NCBI GenBank assembly: GCA_016713785.1
Contig: JADJOM010000003.1
Location: 2,251,501 to 2,315,500 of the forward strand
DNA length: 64,000 bases
Source of the DNA: Gemmatimonadota bacterium
GTDB taxonomy: Bacteria; Gemmatimonadota; Gemmatimonadetes; Gemmatimonadales; GWC2-71-9
Direction of reading: 5' to 3'
This document shows positions 36,577 to 45,342 of this stretch, in pieces (the first letter of the stretch is position 1; each line of letters opens with the position of its first letter). A model generated the notes under the pieces. It was given only the letters and a program-made list of their open reading frames with translations. It made no database searches and was not told the origin of the DNA. The position numbers were made by a program, and so were the translations under genes.

Positions 36577-37400
36577 GCCCGCCGGTCACCGAGCACCTCC
36601 GCACCGTCAACGGCCTCGAGTTCCTGGTGGACGACCAGGGCGCGGGGCCGGTGGTCCTGCTCGCCCACGGGATGTGGTGCGACGCCAGCATGTTCGCCGA
36701 GCTGGCCGCGGACCTCGCCCGCGACCACCGGGTGCTGGTCCCTGACCTGCGCGGCCACGGGCGGACCGCCGTGCCCGAGGCCCCGTGGACCATCGCCGAC
36801 CTGGCCGACGACCTGCGCGCACTGCTCGACGACTTCCAGGTGGAGCGGGCGCTGGTGGCGGGGTTCAGCATGGGCGGGATGGCCGCGGTGGACTTCGCGC
36901 TGCGCTACCCTGACCGGCTGAGCGCGCTCGCGCTGATGGGCACCAGCGCCGCGGCCGACGAATGGCTCCGGGTCACCGAGATCCGGGCCCTGGCCACGCT
37001 CATCGCCAAGGCGGGGCGGCCCCGCTTCCTGGGCCGCGAGGCGGCCCGCTCCACCTTCAGCGCCGCCTTCCGCCAGGAGCACCCGGCGGCGGTCACCCGG
37101 TGGGAGCACGCGGTGCAGGCGATGCCCCGGGAGGCGCTGGTGGCGGCGCTGCGGGCGGTGGGGGAGCGGCCCTCGCGGCTCGACCGGCTGGAGGAGATCC
37201 GGGTGCCCACCCTGATCATCACCGGCAGCGAGGACCGGATCCTCAACCCCCGCTGGTCGCTGGCGATGGCCCGCCGCATCCCCCGGGCGCGGCTGGCCGC
37301 CTTCCCCGGCGTGGGCCACGCCATCCCGATGGAGCGCCCGGTGGACGTGGCCGCCTGGATCCGGGGGCTGGAGACGGGCCGCTACCCCGGCGACCGGTGA
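36573..37400 (+). CDS. Alpha/beta hydrolase
   Basis: This 275-residue protein is a typical alpha/beta hydrolase: the oxyanion-hole HG in LLAHGMWCD (about 29-37), DLRGHGRT, nucleophile GFSMGGM (about 95-101), acid in ITGSEDRILNP (about 217) and the catalytic His in GVGHAIPMERP. The GTG start overlaps the coxG stop, placing it at the end of the cox structural operon. It may process a precursor or product of the molybdenum hydroxylase, for example an ester or lactone. The family includes 3-oxoadipate enol-lactonase-like enzymes, but the substrate cannot be fixed. Confidence 0.87.
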   Translation: MSPPVTEHLRTVNGLEFLVDDQGAGPVVLLAHGMWCDASMFAELAADLARDHRVLVPDLRGHGRTAVPEAPWTIADLADDLRALLDDFQVERALVAGFSMGGMAAVDFALRYPDRLSALALMGTSAAADEWLRVTEIRALATLIAKAGRPRFLGREAARSTFSAAFRQEHPAAVTRWEHAVQAMPREALVAALRAVGERPSRLDRLEEIRVPTLIITGSEDRILNPRWSLAMARRIPRARLAAFPGVGHAIPMERPVDVAAWIRGLETGRYPGDR

Positions 37401-37467
37401 CTCTATCGGCCCGGGACGGGTCGTGCCACATTTCGGGGTCGCGCCCTCACCTCTCCCGGACCATGCC

Positions 37468-39009
37468 ATGAAGATCCCCCAGCTTCTGCTCCGGCAGCTC
37501 TATACCTTCGGGTCGCTCACCAATGAACCGGGCGGCTTCCGCTTCAGCCTCAAGAACCGCCTCAGCGACGTGACCCTGACCCGGATCGTGCGGGTCAAGT
37601 TCGACCACCAGGAGTTCCCGGCCTCGATGCTCGAGGTGGACCTGGGCGACGGGCAGTGGCGGCCGGCCACCGAGGTGACCCCGGAGCAGCCCCGCGAGTT
37701 CGCGCTCCGGCAGGTGGCCCACCTGCGGGCGCGGGGGCACACCCTCCCCGACGGCACCCACGAGATCGAGATCGGGATCGAGGTGAAGGGGGTCGGCGCG
37801 CTGGCCTTCACGGTCAAGGACCACGTGGCGGAGCCGCAGGCCCGGCTGCGCTCGGTGCCCTACTCCAAGGACGACAACTACTCGCCGGCGGTGATCGCGG
37901 AGCGGCAGCGCTTCATCGAGAAGGTGAGCGGCGCCCGGCTGCAGCACCTCACCAAGTTCTCGTTCGACCCGCAGGTCACCAAGGGGAACATCGAGAATTT
38001 CACCGGGGTGGCCCAGATCCCGCTCGGCTTCGCGGGGCCCCTGCAGGTCAACGGCGAGCACGCGCAGGGGGAGTTCATCATCCCGATGGCCACCAGCGAG
38101 GGCACCCTGGTGGCGAGCTACAACCGCGGCATGAAGGTGCTCAACCTCTCCGGCGGGGTCACCTGCACCGTCCAGGGCGACCACATGCAGCGGGCGCCGG
38201 TGTTCGTCTTCGACTCGGCGCGCGAGGCCCGGGCCTTCCGCGACTGGGTGGACGAGCACATGGCCGAGGTGCGCCGCGAGGCGGAGGCGACCACCCGGGT
38301 GGGCAAGCTGCAGTACATCGACACCTACCTGGCCAGCAAGTTCGCCTACCTGCGGTTCAACTACTCCACCGGCGACGCCGCGGGCCAGAACATGGTGGGG
38401 CGCGCCACCTTCGCCGCCTGCAGCTGGATCCTCGACCACAACAAGACCATCCGCCGGTTCTACCTGGAGTCGAACCTCGCCACCGACAAGAAGGCGAGCC
38501 AGGTGAACCTCATGCGCACCCGCGGCAAGCGGGTCACCGCGGAATGCGTGATCAAGCGCTCGGTGCTGCTCGACGTGATGCGGGTGGAGCCGGAGAGCCT
38601 CTGCTATCACTGGGGCGTGGCCAACGTGGGCGCCATCCTCTCCGGCGCCAACAACAACGGCCTGCACTCCCCCAACGCCATCACTGCGATGTTCATCGCC
38701 ACCGGGCAGGACGTGGCCAACGTGGCCGAGGGCTCGGCCGGCATCGTCTACGTGGAGCTCACCAAGGAGAAGGACCTCTACCTCTCGATCACCATCCCGT
38801 CGCTCATCGTGGCCACCCACGGCGGCGGCACCGGCCTCCCCACGCAGCGGGAGTGCCTGGAGATCCTGGGGTGCGTGGGCAAGGGGAAGGTGAACAAGTT
38901 CGCCGAGATCGTCGCGGGCGTGGTGCTGGCGGGCGAGATCTCGCTCGCGGCCGCCATCTCCTCGCTCGAGTGGGTCAGTTCGCACGAGGAGTATGGGCGC
39001 AATCGCTGA
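37468..39009 (+). CDS. Hydroxymethylglutaryl-CoA reductase with extra N-terminal domain
   Basis: This 513-residue protein has a catalytic part (about 130-513) with all class I HMG-CoA reductase residues: Glu about 211 in ATSEGTLVAS, Lys about 341 in ATDKKASQVN, Asp about 415 in GQDVANVAEGS and His about 506 in SSHEEYG. NADPH-site glycines lie in THGGGTGLPTQ. It reduces HMG-CoA to mevalonate. The first 125 residues form a separate beta-rich domain starting MKIPQLLLRQLYTFGSL, not part of the canonical enzyme and without membrane helices. I use ATG 37468, not an upstream in-frame ATG. The 3' end overlaps the ABC1-kinase gene by 17 bp. The rest of a mevalonate pathway is not visible here. Confidence 0.92.
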   Translation: MKIPQLLLRQLYTFGSLTNEPGGFRFSLKNRLSDVTLTRIVRVKFDHQEFPASMLEVDLGDGQWRPATEVTPEQPREFALRQVAHLRARGHTLPDGTHEIEIGIEVKGVGALAFTVKDHVAEPQARLRSVPYSKDDNYSPAVIAERQRFIEKVSGARLQHLTKFSFDPQVTKGNIENFTGVAQIPLGFAGPLQVNGEHAQGEFIIPMATSEGTLVASYNRGMKVLNLSGGVTCTVQGDHMQRAPVFVFDSAREARAFRDWVDEHMAEVRREAEATTRVGKLQYIDTYLASKFAYLRFNYSTGDAAGQNMVGRATFAACSWILDHNKTIRRFYLESNLATDKKASQVNLMRTRGKRVTAECVIKRSVLLDVMRVEPESLCYHWGVANVGAILSGANNNGLHSPNAITAMFIATGQDVANVAEGSAGIVYVELTKEKDLYLSITIPSLIVATHGGGTGLPTQRECLEILGCVGKGKVNKFAEIVAGVVLAGEISLAAAISSLEWVSSHEEYGRNR

Positions 39010-40678
39010 ACAGGCCGCCGGGCAGGCGGAGGCACTCCGCGCCCGGGGCTTCGAGGTCATGCGGGAGGCCGGCACGCCCGGCCTCCTGCGCCGGCTGCTG
39101 ATCACCTGGAAGCACTTCCTCGGGCTGCTCTTCGGCGGGCTGGCCGCGCACGTGCGGGCGCAGCGCGCGGAGGGCACCGGGCGGGGGCTCAAGTTCCTGC
39201 TGCTCCGCCTGCTCGCGGCGCTGACCACCCCCTTCGTGTCGCGGAGCCTGCGGCACGAGACCTTCGCGGTGCAGCTGCGGCGCCGCCTCGAGCGGCTCGG
39301 CCCCACCTACATCAAGCTGGGCCAGATCCTGAGCCTGCGGGAGGACCTGCTCCCCCGCCACATCACCAACGAGCTCAAGCACCTGCTCAACCGGCTCCCG
39401 GTGGTGCCGCTCCCCCGCATCGTCGGCCTCATCGAGCAGGACCTCAAGCGGCCGGTCGAGGAGCTCTTCCTCGACATCGACCCGGAGCCGCTCGGCTCCG
39501 CCTCCATCGGCCAGACCCACCGCGCCACCATGCTGGACGGCGAGCCGGTGATCATCAAGATCGTCAAGCCGGGCATCCGCGAGACGCTCGAGCGTGACGC
39601 GAAGCTGCTGCGCATGCTCGGCAGCATCCTCGAGCTGATCATCCCCCGGTTCCAGCCCCGGCAGCTGGTGAACGAGTTCTGCGACTACACCCTGCGCGAG
39701 GTCGACCTGCGCCGCGAGGCCGACAACGCCGAGAGCTTCGCCGCCAACTTCACCGACCTGCCCGACATCGTCTTCCCCGCCATCTACCGCTCCTGCTCCG
39801 GCCGCAGCGTGCTGACGATGGAGTTCTTCGACGGGATGAACCCCGACTCCCCGAAGGCGCAGGAGCTGCCCGAGGAGCAGCGGCGGCACCTCACCGAGAT
39901 CGGCGCGCAGGCCATCATCCGGATGCTCTACAAGGACGGCTTCTTCCACGCCGACCTGCACCCCGGCAACCTGATCATCCTCCCCGGCCCGAAGATCGGG
40001 TTCATCGACCTGGGGATGGTCGGGCGGCTCGACGAGGAGCTGCGCCGCACCCTGCTCTACTACTACTTCGCGCTGGTGATGGGCGATGCGGAGAACTCCG
40101 CCCGCTACCTCTCCGCCATCGCCACCCCGGGCCCCGACGCCAACCCCAACGGCTTCCGTCGCGAGGCCTCGGAGATCGCCAACCGCTGGAAGCGCGCGTC
40201 GAGCTTCGAGGAGTACTCGCTGGGCCAGCTCATCCTCGACTCGGTCTCCCGCGGGGCGCAGTACGGGATGTACTTCCCGGTGGAGATGGTGCTGATGGTG
40301 AAGGCGCTGGTGACCTTCGAGGGCGTGGGCCACGTGCTGCTGCCGGGCTTCGACGTGGCGGAGGTGTCCAAGAAGCACATCCGCACCCTCTTCCTGCACC
40401 AGTTCTCCCCGCTCCGCCTGCTGGCCGAGGGGATGCGCGGCGCCCCCGACCTGGTCGACGCGATGGCCAAGATGCCGCTGCTGGTCACCGACGGGCTCCG
40501 GGTGCTGGAGAAGGTGGCGCGGCAGCCGACGGAGAACCCGCTCAAGGGGCTCCGCGGCACCCTGATCGCCGGCTCCTGCCTGGTGGCGGGCGCCATCTCG
40601 ATGGGATTCGGCGCCCCCTGGCCGGTGTGGGGCGCGCTGTTCGTCATCGCCTTCTTCCTCGCCCTGCGGAAGGGCTGA
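38993..40678 (+). CDS. ABC1/UbiB-family atypical kinase
   Basis: This 561-residue protein contains the ABC1 family KxGQ motif in YIKLGQILSLREDLLP (about 104-119), the Ala-rich nucleotide loop GSASIGQTHRA and catalytic HADLHPGN (about 321-328). FIDLGMVGRL follows as the metal-binding DFG equivalent. Two C-terminal hydrophobic helices (about 520-558) anchor it in the membrane. UbiB/COQ8 proteins support quinone or other isoprenoid lipid synthesis through an ATPase activity. Overlap with the HMG-CoA reductase gene suggests a shared isoprenoid or lipid task; that is inference from context. Confidence 0.92.
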   Translation: MGAIAEQAAGQAEALRARGFEVMREAGTPGLLRRLLITWKHFLGLLFGGLAAHVRAQRAEGTGRGLKFLLLRLLAALTTPFVSRSLRHETFAVQLRRRLERLGPTYIKLGQILSLREDLLPRHITNELKHLLNRLPVVPLPRIVGLIEQDLKRPVEELFLDIDPEPLGSASIGQTHRATMLDGEPVIIKIVKPGIRETLERDAKLLRMLGSILELIIPRFQPRQLVNEFCDYTLREVDLRREADNAESFAANFTDLPDIVFPAIYRSCSGRSVLTMEFFDGMNPDSPKAQELPEEQRRHLTEIGAQAIIRMLYKDGFFHADLHPGNLIILPGPKIGFIDLGMVGRLDEELRRTLLYYYFALVMGDAENSARYLSAIATPGPDANPNGFRREASEIANRWKRASSFEEYSLGQLILDSVSRGAQYGMYFPVEMVLMVKALVTFEGVGHVLLPGFDVAEVSKKHIRTLFLHQFSPLRLLAEGMRGAPDLVDAMAKMPLLVTDGLRVLEKVARQPTENPLKGLRGTLIAGSCLVAGAISMGFGAPWPVWGALFVIAFFLALRKG

Positions 40679-40680
40679 GC

Positions 40681-41970
40681 GTGCGCGAGCCGGTCGCCGG
40701 CAACGACGCCATCTGGCTGCAGGACTCCGCCACCAACCTGATGGTGATCAACGCCGTGATCACCACCGACCGGCTGGATCTCGCCACCCTGCGCGAGGCC
40801 TTCCGGGTGCGGGTCATCGAGGCCGAGGGCGGCCGCCGGTACGACCGTTTTCACCAGCGGGTCCGGCGGGAGGGGGCGCGGCCCTACTGGGAGGATGACC
40901 CCGACTTCGACATCGCACGCCAGATCATCCCCGCGCGGGAAGCGGGCGTCGAGACCCGCGCGGCGCTGCAGCGCTATGTGGGCGAGGAAGCCGGCCGGCC
41001 CCTCCCGGCGGACCGCCCGCTGTGGCAGATCCAGCTGGTGGAGCAGTTCGAGGGCGACGGCAGCGCGCTGGTCGTGCGGGTGCACCACTGCATCGGCGAC
41101 GGCATGGCGCTGGTGGCGGTGATCTTCGCCCTGATGGAGGAGATGACGGCCGAGCACCCCGCGGCGCCGGCCCGCGGCGGGATCCGCCCCTCGGCGGGGG
41201 CGCCGGGGCGCGGCCTGCTCAAGGCCCTGCTCATCCCCCTCGCCGCGCCGGGCATCCTGATCAAGCGGCTGCTCTGGTGGCCCGACCGCCACGCACTCCA
41301 CGGGCCGGCCGTGTCGGGGAAGAAGGTGGTGGCCTGGACCGCCCCGCTCGACCTCGCGGTGGTCAAGGCCGCCAAGAACCGGCTGGGCGCCACGGTCAAC
41401 GACGTGCTGATGGCCTCGGTGTCGGGCGCGGTGAGCCGCTACCTGGCGCGGCACGCGGGCCAGTCCATCACCCAGTTCCGCATCTCCATGCCGGTCAACG
41501 TGCGCCGCCCCGACGCCCCGCTCCGGCTGGAGAACCGCTTCGCGGCGGTGCCCCTCACCCTGCCGGCCGGGATCAGCGACCTCGGCACTCGAGTCACCGC
41601 CGTGAAGGCGCGGATGGACGAACTCAAGCGCTCGGTGGCGCCGATCGTGGTCTACGGCATCCAGGTCACCCTGCTGACCGTGCTGCCGCACGGGGTCAGC
41701 CGCTGGCTGATCGACTTCCTCGCCAACAAGTGCACCGCGGTGGTGACCAACATGCCCGGGCCCCAGCGGCTGGTGACGCTGGCGGGGCGACAGGTGCGCG
41801 GCATGATGTTCTGGGTGCCCCAGCGGGCGGACATCGGGGTGGGGATCTCGGTGCTGAGCTTCGCCGGCAAGGTGCAGGTGGGGGTCATCGCCGACGCGCG
41901 GCTGCTGCCCGACGCGGGGCTCCTGGTCGAGGCCTTCGAGGAGGAGTTCGCGGCGCTACGGGCGCTGTAG
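40681..41970 (+). CDS. WS/DGAT-family acyltransferase (wax ester synthase / diacylglycerol acyltransferase)
   Basis: This 429-residue protein starts with GTG two bases after the kinase stop. The acyltransferase motif HHxxxDG is present as HHCIGDG (about 138-144). Other family elements are PLWQIQLVEQF before it, NDVLMASVSGAVSRYL (about 240-255) and the ending GPQRLVTLAG with the PQ/GP element. These enzymes join fatty acyl-CoA to alcohols or diacylglycerol for wax or triacylglycerol storage. It closes the HMG-CoA reductase - UbiB operon and lies close to phasin and PhaR, so this is a storage-lipid neighbourhood. Its stop overlaps the convergent patatin gene by 15 bp. Confidence 0.9.
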   Translation: MREPVAGNDAIWLQDSATNLMVINAVITTDRLDLATLREAFRVRVIEAEGGRRYDRFHQRVRREGARPYWEDDPDFDIARQIIPAREAGVETRAALQRYVGEEAGRPLPADRPLWQIQLVEQFEGDGSALVVRVHHCIGDGMALVAVIFALMEEMTAEHPAAPARGGIRPSAGAPGRGLLKALLIPLAAPGILIKRLLWWPDRHALHGPAVSGKKVVAWTAPLDLAVVKAAKNRLGATVNDVLMASVSGAVSRYLARHAGQSITQFRISMPVNVRRPDAPLRLENRFAAVPLTLPAGISDLGTRVTAVKARMDELKRSVAPIVVYGIQVTLLTVLPHGVSRWLIDFLANKCTAVVTNMPGPQRLVTLAGRQVRGMMFWVPQRADIGVGISVLSFAGKVQVGVIADARLLPDAGLLVEAFEEEFAALRAL

Positions 41971-43197
41971 CCGCGCGCGCCGACGCGTCGGCGCCGGCCG
42001 TTCCAGCCGCGCCAGCACCCCCGACAGCCGCGCCGCGAGCTTCCCGCCGCTCCGCCCGTTCACCAGCCCCACCCCATCCCACACGCTGCGCGCCTCGTCG
42101 GCCAGGATCTCGGTGCGCAGGCGGTACCCGTGCCGCGCCAGCACCGGGGCCAGCGCGTGGCGCCGCCGCCAGAGGTCCCGCCGGGTGGCGCGGTAGCCGA
42201 TCTCGCACACCTCGCGGCGGCTCTTGAAACTGAAGATGTTGCTGAAGAAGAGCCGATACTCGCTCCGCTCCGGTTCGAGGAGCACCACGTCCGTGCCGGG
42301 GAAGTGGCTGCGGTAGCGCGCCATCCCCACCACCATCCGGCTGTGGATCAGGGTGCGGAAGGTCTGCGACAGGATGGCCGGCATGCCCCGCTTGAGCAGC
42401 GCCCCGGGCTGCAGGGCGCCGCTGGCCTCCCCCTCCGCCACGTTCACCGGGACCAGCGGATTCACGCAGAAGAGCAGCTTGGCCCCGTGTTCCAGGGCCA
42501 CCGAGGCGTGCACGGTCTTGAGCAGCACCCCGTCCACGCACAGCCGCCCGTTGACCTCCACCGGCGGGTAGAGGCCGGGGACCGCGGTGCTCGCCTGCAC
42601 CGCCCGGCTGATGGGCACCCGGTCCCACCCCGGGCCGCCGAAGACGATCGGCGCCCCGGCCTCGAGGTCGGCGGCGATGACGAACAGTCGCTGCCGCAGC
42701 TTGCGGAAGTCGTCGGTGCGGCCGCGGCGGCCGAACATCGCCTCCAGGTACCGCCGGATCGGTTCGTTGTCGAAGAGGCCGAGCGGGAGGGCGCGGGTGA
42801 GCCGGGTCAGCGACTCGACCAGCGTCTGGTCCTCGGGAGACCGGGTGAACTGCCACAGCGCGTCGGCGAAGAGCCTGGGCAGCTGCACGCCGCGCCGGGC
42901 CCACTCGCGATACGCCGGGATGAAGAAGGTGGCCGGGTCGAACGGGGTATCGTCCGACGTGTCGGCCACCAGCGCCCGGACCAGCTGGACGGTGTCCTGC
43001 CCGTTGGCGAGCGAGGCGGCCAGGAACGCCCCCGCGCTGACGCCGACGTAGACACCGCAGTCCGTCAGGGCGAGCCCTTCGACCGCCTCCTCGAGGGCCC
43101 GGAGGGCGCCGACCTCGTACACGGCGCCCGCCGGTCCGCCGCCGGCCAGGGCGAGCCCCAGCCGGCGGTTGTGCCGTCCCCGCCTGACGGTGGGCAC
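41956..43197 (-). CDS. Patatin-like phospholipase
   Basis: This 413-residue protein has the patatin Ser/Asp dyad. The oxyanion motif ALAGGGPAGAVYEVG (about 16-30) precedes the nucleophile in GVSAGAF (about 52-58). The Asp is in CVDGVLLKT (about 224-232), preceded by ASTAVPGLYPP. It would hydrolyse acyl esters of phospholipids or neutral lipids. No signal peptide is seen. The GTG at 43197 lies 11 bp after the phasin stop, so the order phaR, phasin, patatin forms a minus-strand unit. A depolymerase-like or lipid-droplet role near phasin and WS/DGAT is plausible. Confidence 0.9.
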   Translation of the reverse strand: MPTVRRGRHNRRLGLALAGGGPAGAVYEVGALRALEEAVEGLALTDCGVYVGVSAGAFLAASLANGQDTVQLVRALVADTSDDTPFDPATFFIPAYREWARRGVQLPRLFADALWQFTRSPEDQTLVESLTRLTRALPLGLFDNEPIRRYLEAMFGRRGRTDDFRKLRQRLFVIAADLEAGAPIVFGGPGWDRVPISRAVQASTAVPGLYPPVEVNGRLCVDGVLLKTVHASVALEHGAKLLFCVNPLVPVNVAEGEASGALQPGALLKRGMPAILSQTFRTLIHSRMVVGMARYRSHFPGTDVVLLEPERSEYRLFFSNIFSFKSRREVCEIGYRATRRDLWRRRHALAPVLARHGYRLRTEILADEARSVWDGVGLVNGRSGGKLAARLSGVLARLERPAPTRRRARLQRP

Positions 43198-43208
43198 GGC
43201 CGCCTCAC

Positions 43209-43628
43209 CTAGGCCCCGACCGCCTCGGCCCGGGCGGGACGGCGGGTCTTCCCGCGCGCCTTGCCGCGGCTCTTGGCCACGACCTTGGTGAGCTCCTCGA
43301 CCCGCTTGGTCAGGGTCGCGATCTCCTTGCGGGTGGGCACGCCCAGCCGGTGCATCGCGTTGGTCATCCCGGCCTCGATCGGAGTGGCGATCTTCGCCAC
43401 GGCGGTCCGGGCCTCGCCCCGCATGTCCTCGGCCCGGCTCACCAGGGTGTGGATGCGCGCCTTGTTGAGCTTCTCCATCCCCTCACCCTTCTTCACCAGC
43501 TGCTGGAACAGCTTGCCGCCCTCTTCGCCCGCCAGGGCAAAGGCGCCCAGGCCCGCGAGCCAGATGTCGTGCGCCGACTCCTTGAACATCGGGAGCGCCT
43601 GGGCCTTCTTGGTGGTCTTCTTCGCCAT
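43209..43628 (-). CDS. Phasin-family granule-associated protein
   Basis: This 139-residue protein is mostly helical with an amphipathic central part (DIWLAGLGAFALAGEEGGKLFQQLVKKG spans about 22-49) and a Lys/Arg/Ala-rich C-terminal tail (about 112-139). This is the phasin plan: a polyhydroxyalkanoate granule coat protein with an AKP-type tail that may contact DNA. The start has a strong ribosome-binding site (CAGGAGGAT). It follows phaR by about 60 bp on the same strand. No polyhydroxyalkanoate synthase is in this window. Confidence 0.87.
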   Translation of the reverse strand: MAKKTTKKAQALPMFKESAHDIWLAGLGAFALAGEEGGKLFQQLVKKGEGMEKLNKARIHTLVSRAEDMRGEARTAVAKIATPIEAGMTNAMHRLGVPTRKEIATLTKRVEELTKVVAKSRGKARGKTRRPARAEAVGA

Positions 43629-43687
43629 ACATCCTCCTGGGTACCCGGCACTCGGGCCGGTCGTGCTATGGGTGACGTGCGCGCGTG

Positions 43688-44155
43688 TTACCGGGTTTCC
43701 GACGTCCGCGGCCGGCGGGTAGCCCGCCGGGCCTTCGGTTGGTGCGTCTCCAGCTCGCCGAGGGAAGCCTCCAGCTCCGCCAGCCGGAACCGCAACAGGT
43801 CCAGCTCCTCCTGCATCCCCGTCACCGGGGTGATCTTCTCCACCGACGCGCGGACCAGCCGGTCCACGCCGGACTGCACCGTCTCCACGCCCTCCTGGAT
43901 GGCCCGTCCGCCGCGCCGGATCACGTCGTGCAGGAACTCGCTCGGCAGGAACGAGACGCCGCGCTTGTGGTCCTCATAGATGATCTGGGCCAGCGTCTGG
44001 GCGGTCACGTCCTCGTGGCTCCCGCTGTCCACCACCCGGAGCTCCTGGCCCTCGCGGATCCAGAGGGCGATCTCGTCGAGCGAGACGTACCGGCTCTCCT
44101 CGGTGTCATAGAGCTTGCGGCTCCCGCCGCCATACCGCTTGATGAGCCGGATCAT
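43688..44155 (-). CDS. phaR: Polyhydroxyalkanoate synthesis regulator PhaR-like
   Basis: This 155-residue protein begins with the PHB_acc_N domain (RLIKRYGGGSRKLYDTEESR, about 3-22), the DNA-binding part of PhaR repressors. VSLDEIALWIREG and a segment ending SFLPSEFLHDVIRRGG follow. The C-terminal half is coiled-coil-like (EELDLLRFRLAELEASLGEL) with a basic tail. PhaR represses phasin genes and its own gene and is titrated away by nascent granules. Tandem operator-like sequences overlap its promoter, which supports autoregulation. I start at ATG 44155. Confidence 0.92.
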   Translation of the reverse strand: MIRLIKRYGGGSRKLYDTEESRYVSLDEIALWIREGQELRVVDSGSHEDVTAQTLAQIIYEDHKRGVSFLPSEFLHDVIRRGGRAIQEGVETVQSGVDRLVRASVEKITPVTGMQEELDLLRFRLAELEASLGELETHQPKARRATRRPRTSETR

Positions 44156-44181
44156 GCTGCGCCTCCATTCGGGACGCCAGC

Positions 44182-44232
44182 AATATACCGCACTGCGGCA
44201 TAAACGCAAGCCCCGGATACCGCAGTGCGGCA
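44182..44232 (-). promoter_or_regulatory. phaR promoter overlapped by two PhaR-type operator repeats
   Basis: Minus-strand promoter: TTGCGT (44209-44204), a 16-bp spacer, TATATT (44187-44182), start near 44175. A 16-bp sequence, ATACCGCA-C/G-TGCGGCA, occurs at 44185-44200 and again at 44217-44232, 32 bp apart (three helical turns). Each contains the near-palindrome CCGCA-N-TGCGG. One copy lies in the promoter spacer, the other just upstream of -35; the second is also bracketed by GATAC/GTATC. Published PhaR sites are GC/TGC-rich inverted repeats of similar kind. Confidence 0.65.
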
Positions 44233-44253
44233 AGTATCGGTCGGAGCGGGAGT

Positions 44254-44273
44254 TGGCGGGGGTGACCCCGCCA
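44254..44273 (-). terminator. Probable terminator of the ArsA-like operon
   Basis: An 8-bp perfect stem, TGGCGGGG/CCCCGCCA, with GTGA loop lies just beyond the stop of the downstream ArsA-like gene (44284). No T run follows, so it may be a weak or Rho-assisted stop. Confidence 0.45.
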
Positions 44274-44283
44274 GCGGGCGGAA

Positions 44284-45342
44284 CTACGCCAGCTGGTCGG
44301 TGAGGAGGCCGCCCAGCGCGGCGAGGCCGGCCAGGTCGGCGGGGGGAGCCGCCTGCAGCGGAAGGGCGAGCAGCGGCTCTCCCTTGGCGAGCAGGGCGCG
44401 GAGCCGGGCGAGGCCCCGCGCGTCGCGCTCCCCGAGGAAGCGGAACAGCGCCATGCCGGCGGCGCATTCGGGCGGCACCGGGGCGCCGTCGGCGACCTCG
44501 GGGTGGAGCTGGTTGACGACCAGCGGGCCCACCCGGTGGCCGGCCTCCCGCAGCTTGCGGGCGAAGAACATCGTGTCGGGAATCCGGTCCTCCCCGGGAC
44601 CGCTCACCAGCACAAAGAGCGTGTCCGGCGCCCGCAGCAGCTTGCGGACCTCGCCGGCGCGGGCGCGGAAGCCGCCGTACAGCGGCGCAAAGGCCCGGAA
44701 GAACTCCACGGTATCGTGGAGCAGGCGCACGCCGATGAGGCGGTCGGCGATCCCCTCGGCGCCCCTGGCCGCGAGCCGCAGCGGCAGCGCCGCCAGCCCG
44801 CCCCCCTCCTCCCACCAGGGCGCCAGCGCGATCTTGACCGCCCCGCTGTCGAGGAAGCCCACGATGCGGTCGGGCGCCTCGAGGAAGTCGAGTGCCTGCC
44901 GGGTGGGTGGGGTATCGAGGATGACCCGATCGTACTTCCCCTCCGACTCCACCTCGAAGAGCCGTTCCACCGCCATGTACTCGAGGATGCCGGCGAGGTT
45001 GCCGGCGAGGTCGCGGTAGAAGCGGTTCTGGTAGATGCGATTGGCCGCCGCGGGGCTCGGGGCGTAGCGCTTGATGAGGCGGTCAAAGGTGGCACGGGCA
45101 TCGAGCAGCGCCACGTCGAGATCGCCCCGCACGCCGGCCACCTTCACGGGATGGTCCTTCGCCTCCTCACCCACGCCGAGGGCATCCTTGAGCCGGAGCG
45201 AGGGGTCGAAGGTCATCACGAGGGTGCGGGCCCCCTCGGCGGCGGAGACCAGCCCCATCGACGCGGCCAGCGTGGTCTTGCCCACGCCCCCGGCCCCCAC
45301 CACCACCAGCAGTCGCTGGTCGAGCACGCCGAGCTGGCTCAT
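44284..45342 (-). CDS. ArsA/Get3-like ATPase, subunit with altered Walker A (AGGVGKTT)
   Basis: This 352-residue P-loop NTPase has the loop VVGAGGVGKTTLAA (about 14-27). It keeps GKT but has Ala where the deviant Walker A of the ArsA/Get3/MinD class has the signature Lys (KGGVGKT). Walker B/switch II is in VILDTPPTRQALDF (about 137-150). The C-terminal half has the ArsA-type helical region. It overlaps the upstream ArsA-like gene (ATGA), so the two ATPases are made together, probably as a heterodimer in which only one partner supplies the signature Lys. The pair recalls the mycobacterial Rv3679/Rv3680 Get3-like proteins. The cargo, membrane proteins or otherwise, is unknown. Confidence 0.87.
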   Translation of the reverse strand: MSQLGVLDQRLLVVVGAGGVGKTTLAASMGLVSAAEGARTLVMTFDPSLRLKDALGVGEEAKDHPVKVAGVRGDLDVALLDARATFDRLIKRYAPSPAAANRIYQNRFYRDLAGNLAGILEYMAVERLFEVESEGKYDRVILDTPPTRQALDFLEAPDRIVGFLDSGAVKIALAPWWEEGGGLAALPLRLAARGAEGIADRLIGVRLLHDTVEFFRAFAPLYGGFRARAGEVRKLLRAPDTLFVLVSGPGEDRIPDTMFFARKLREAGHRVGPLVVNQLHPEVADGAPVPPECAAGMALFRFLGERDARGLARLRALLAKGEPLLALPLQAAPPADLAGLAALGGLLTDQLA

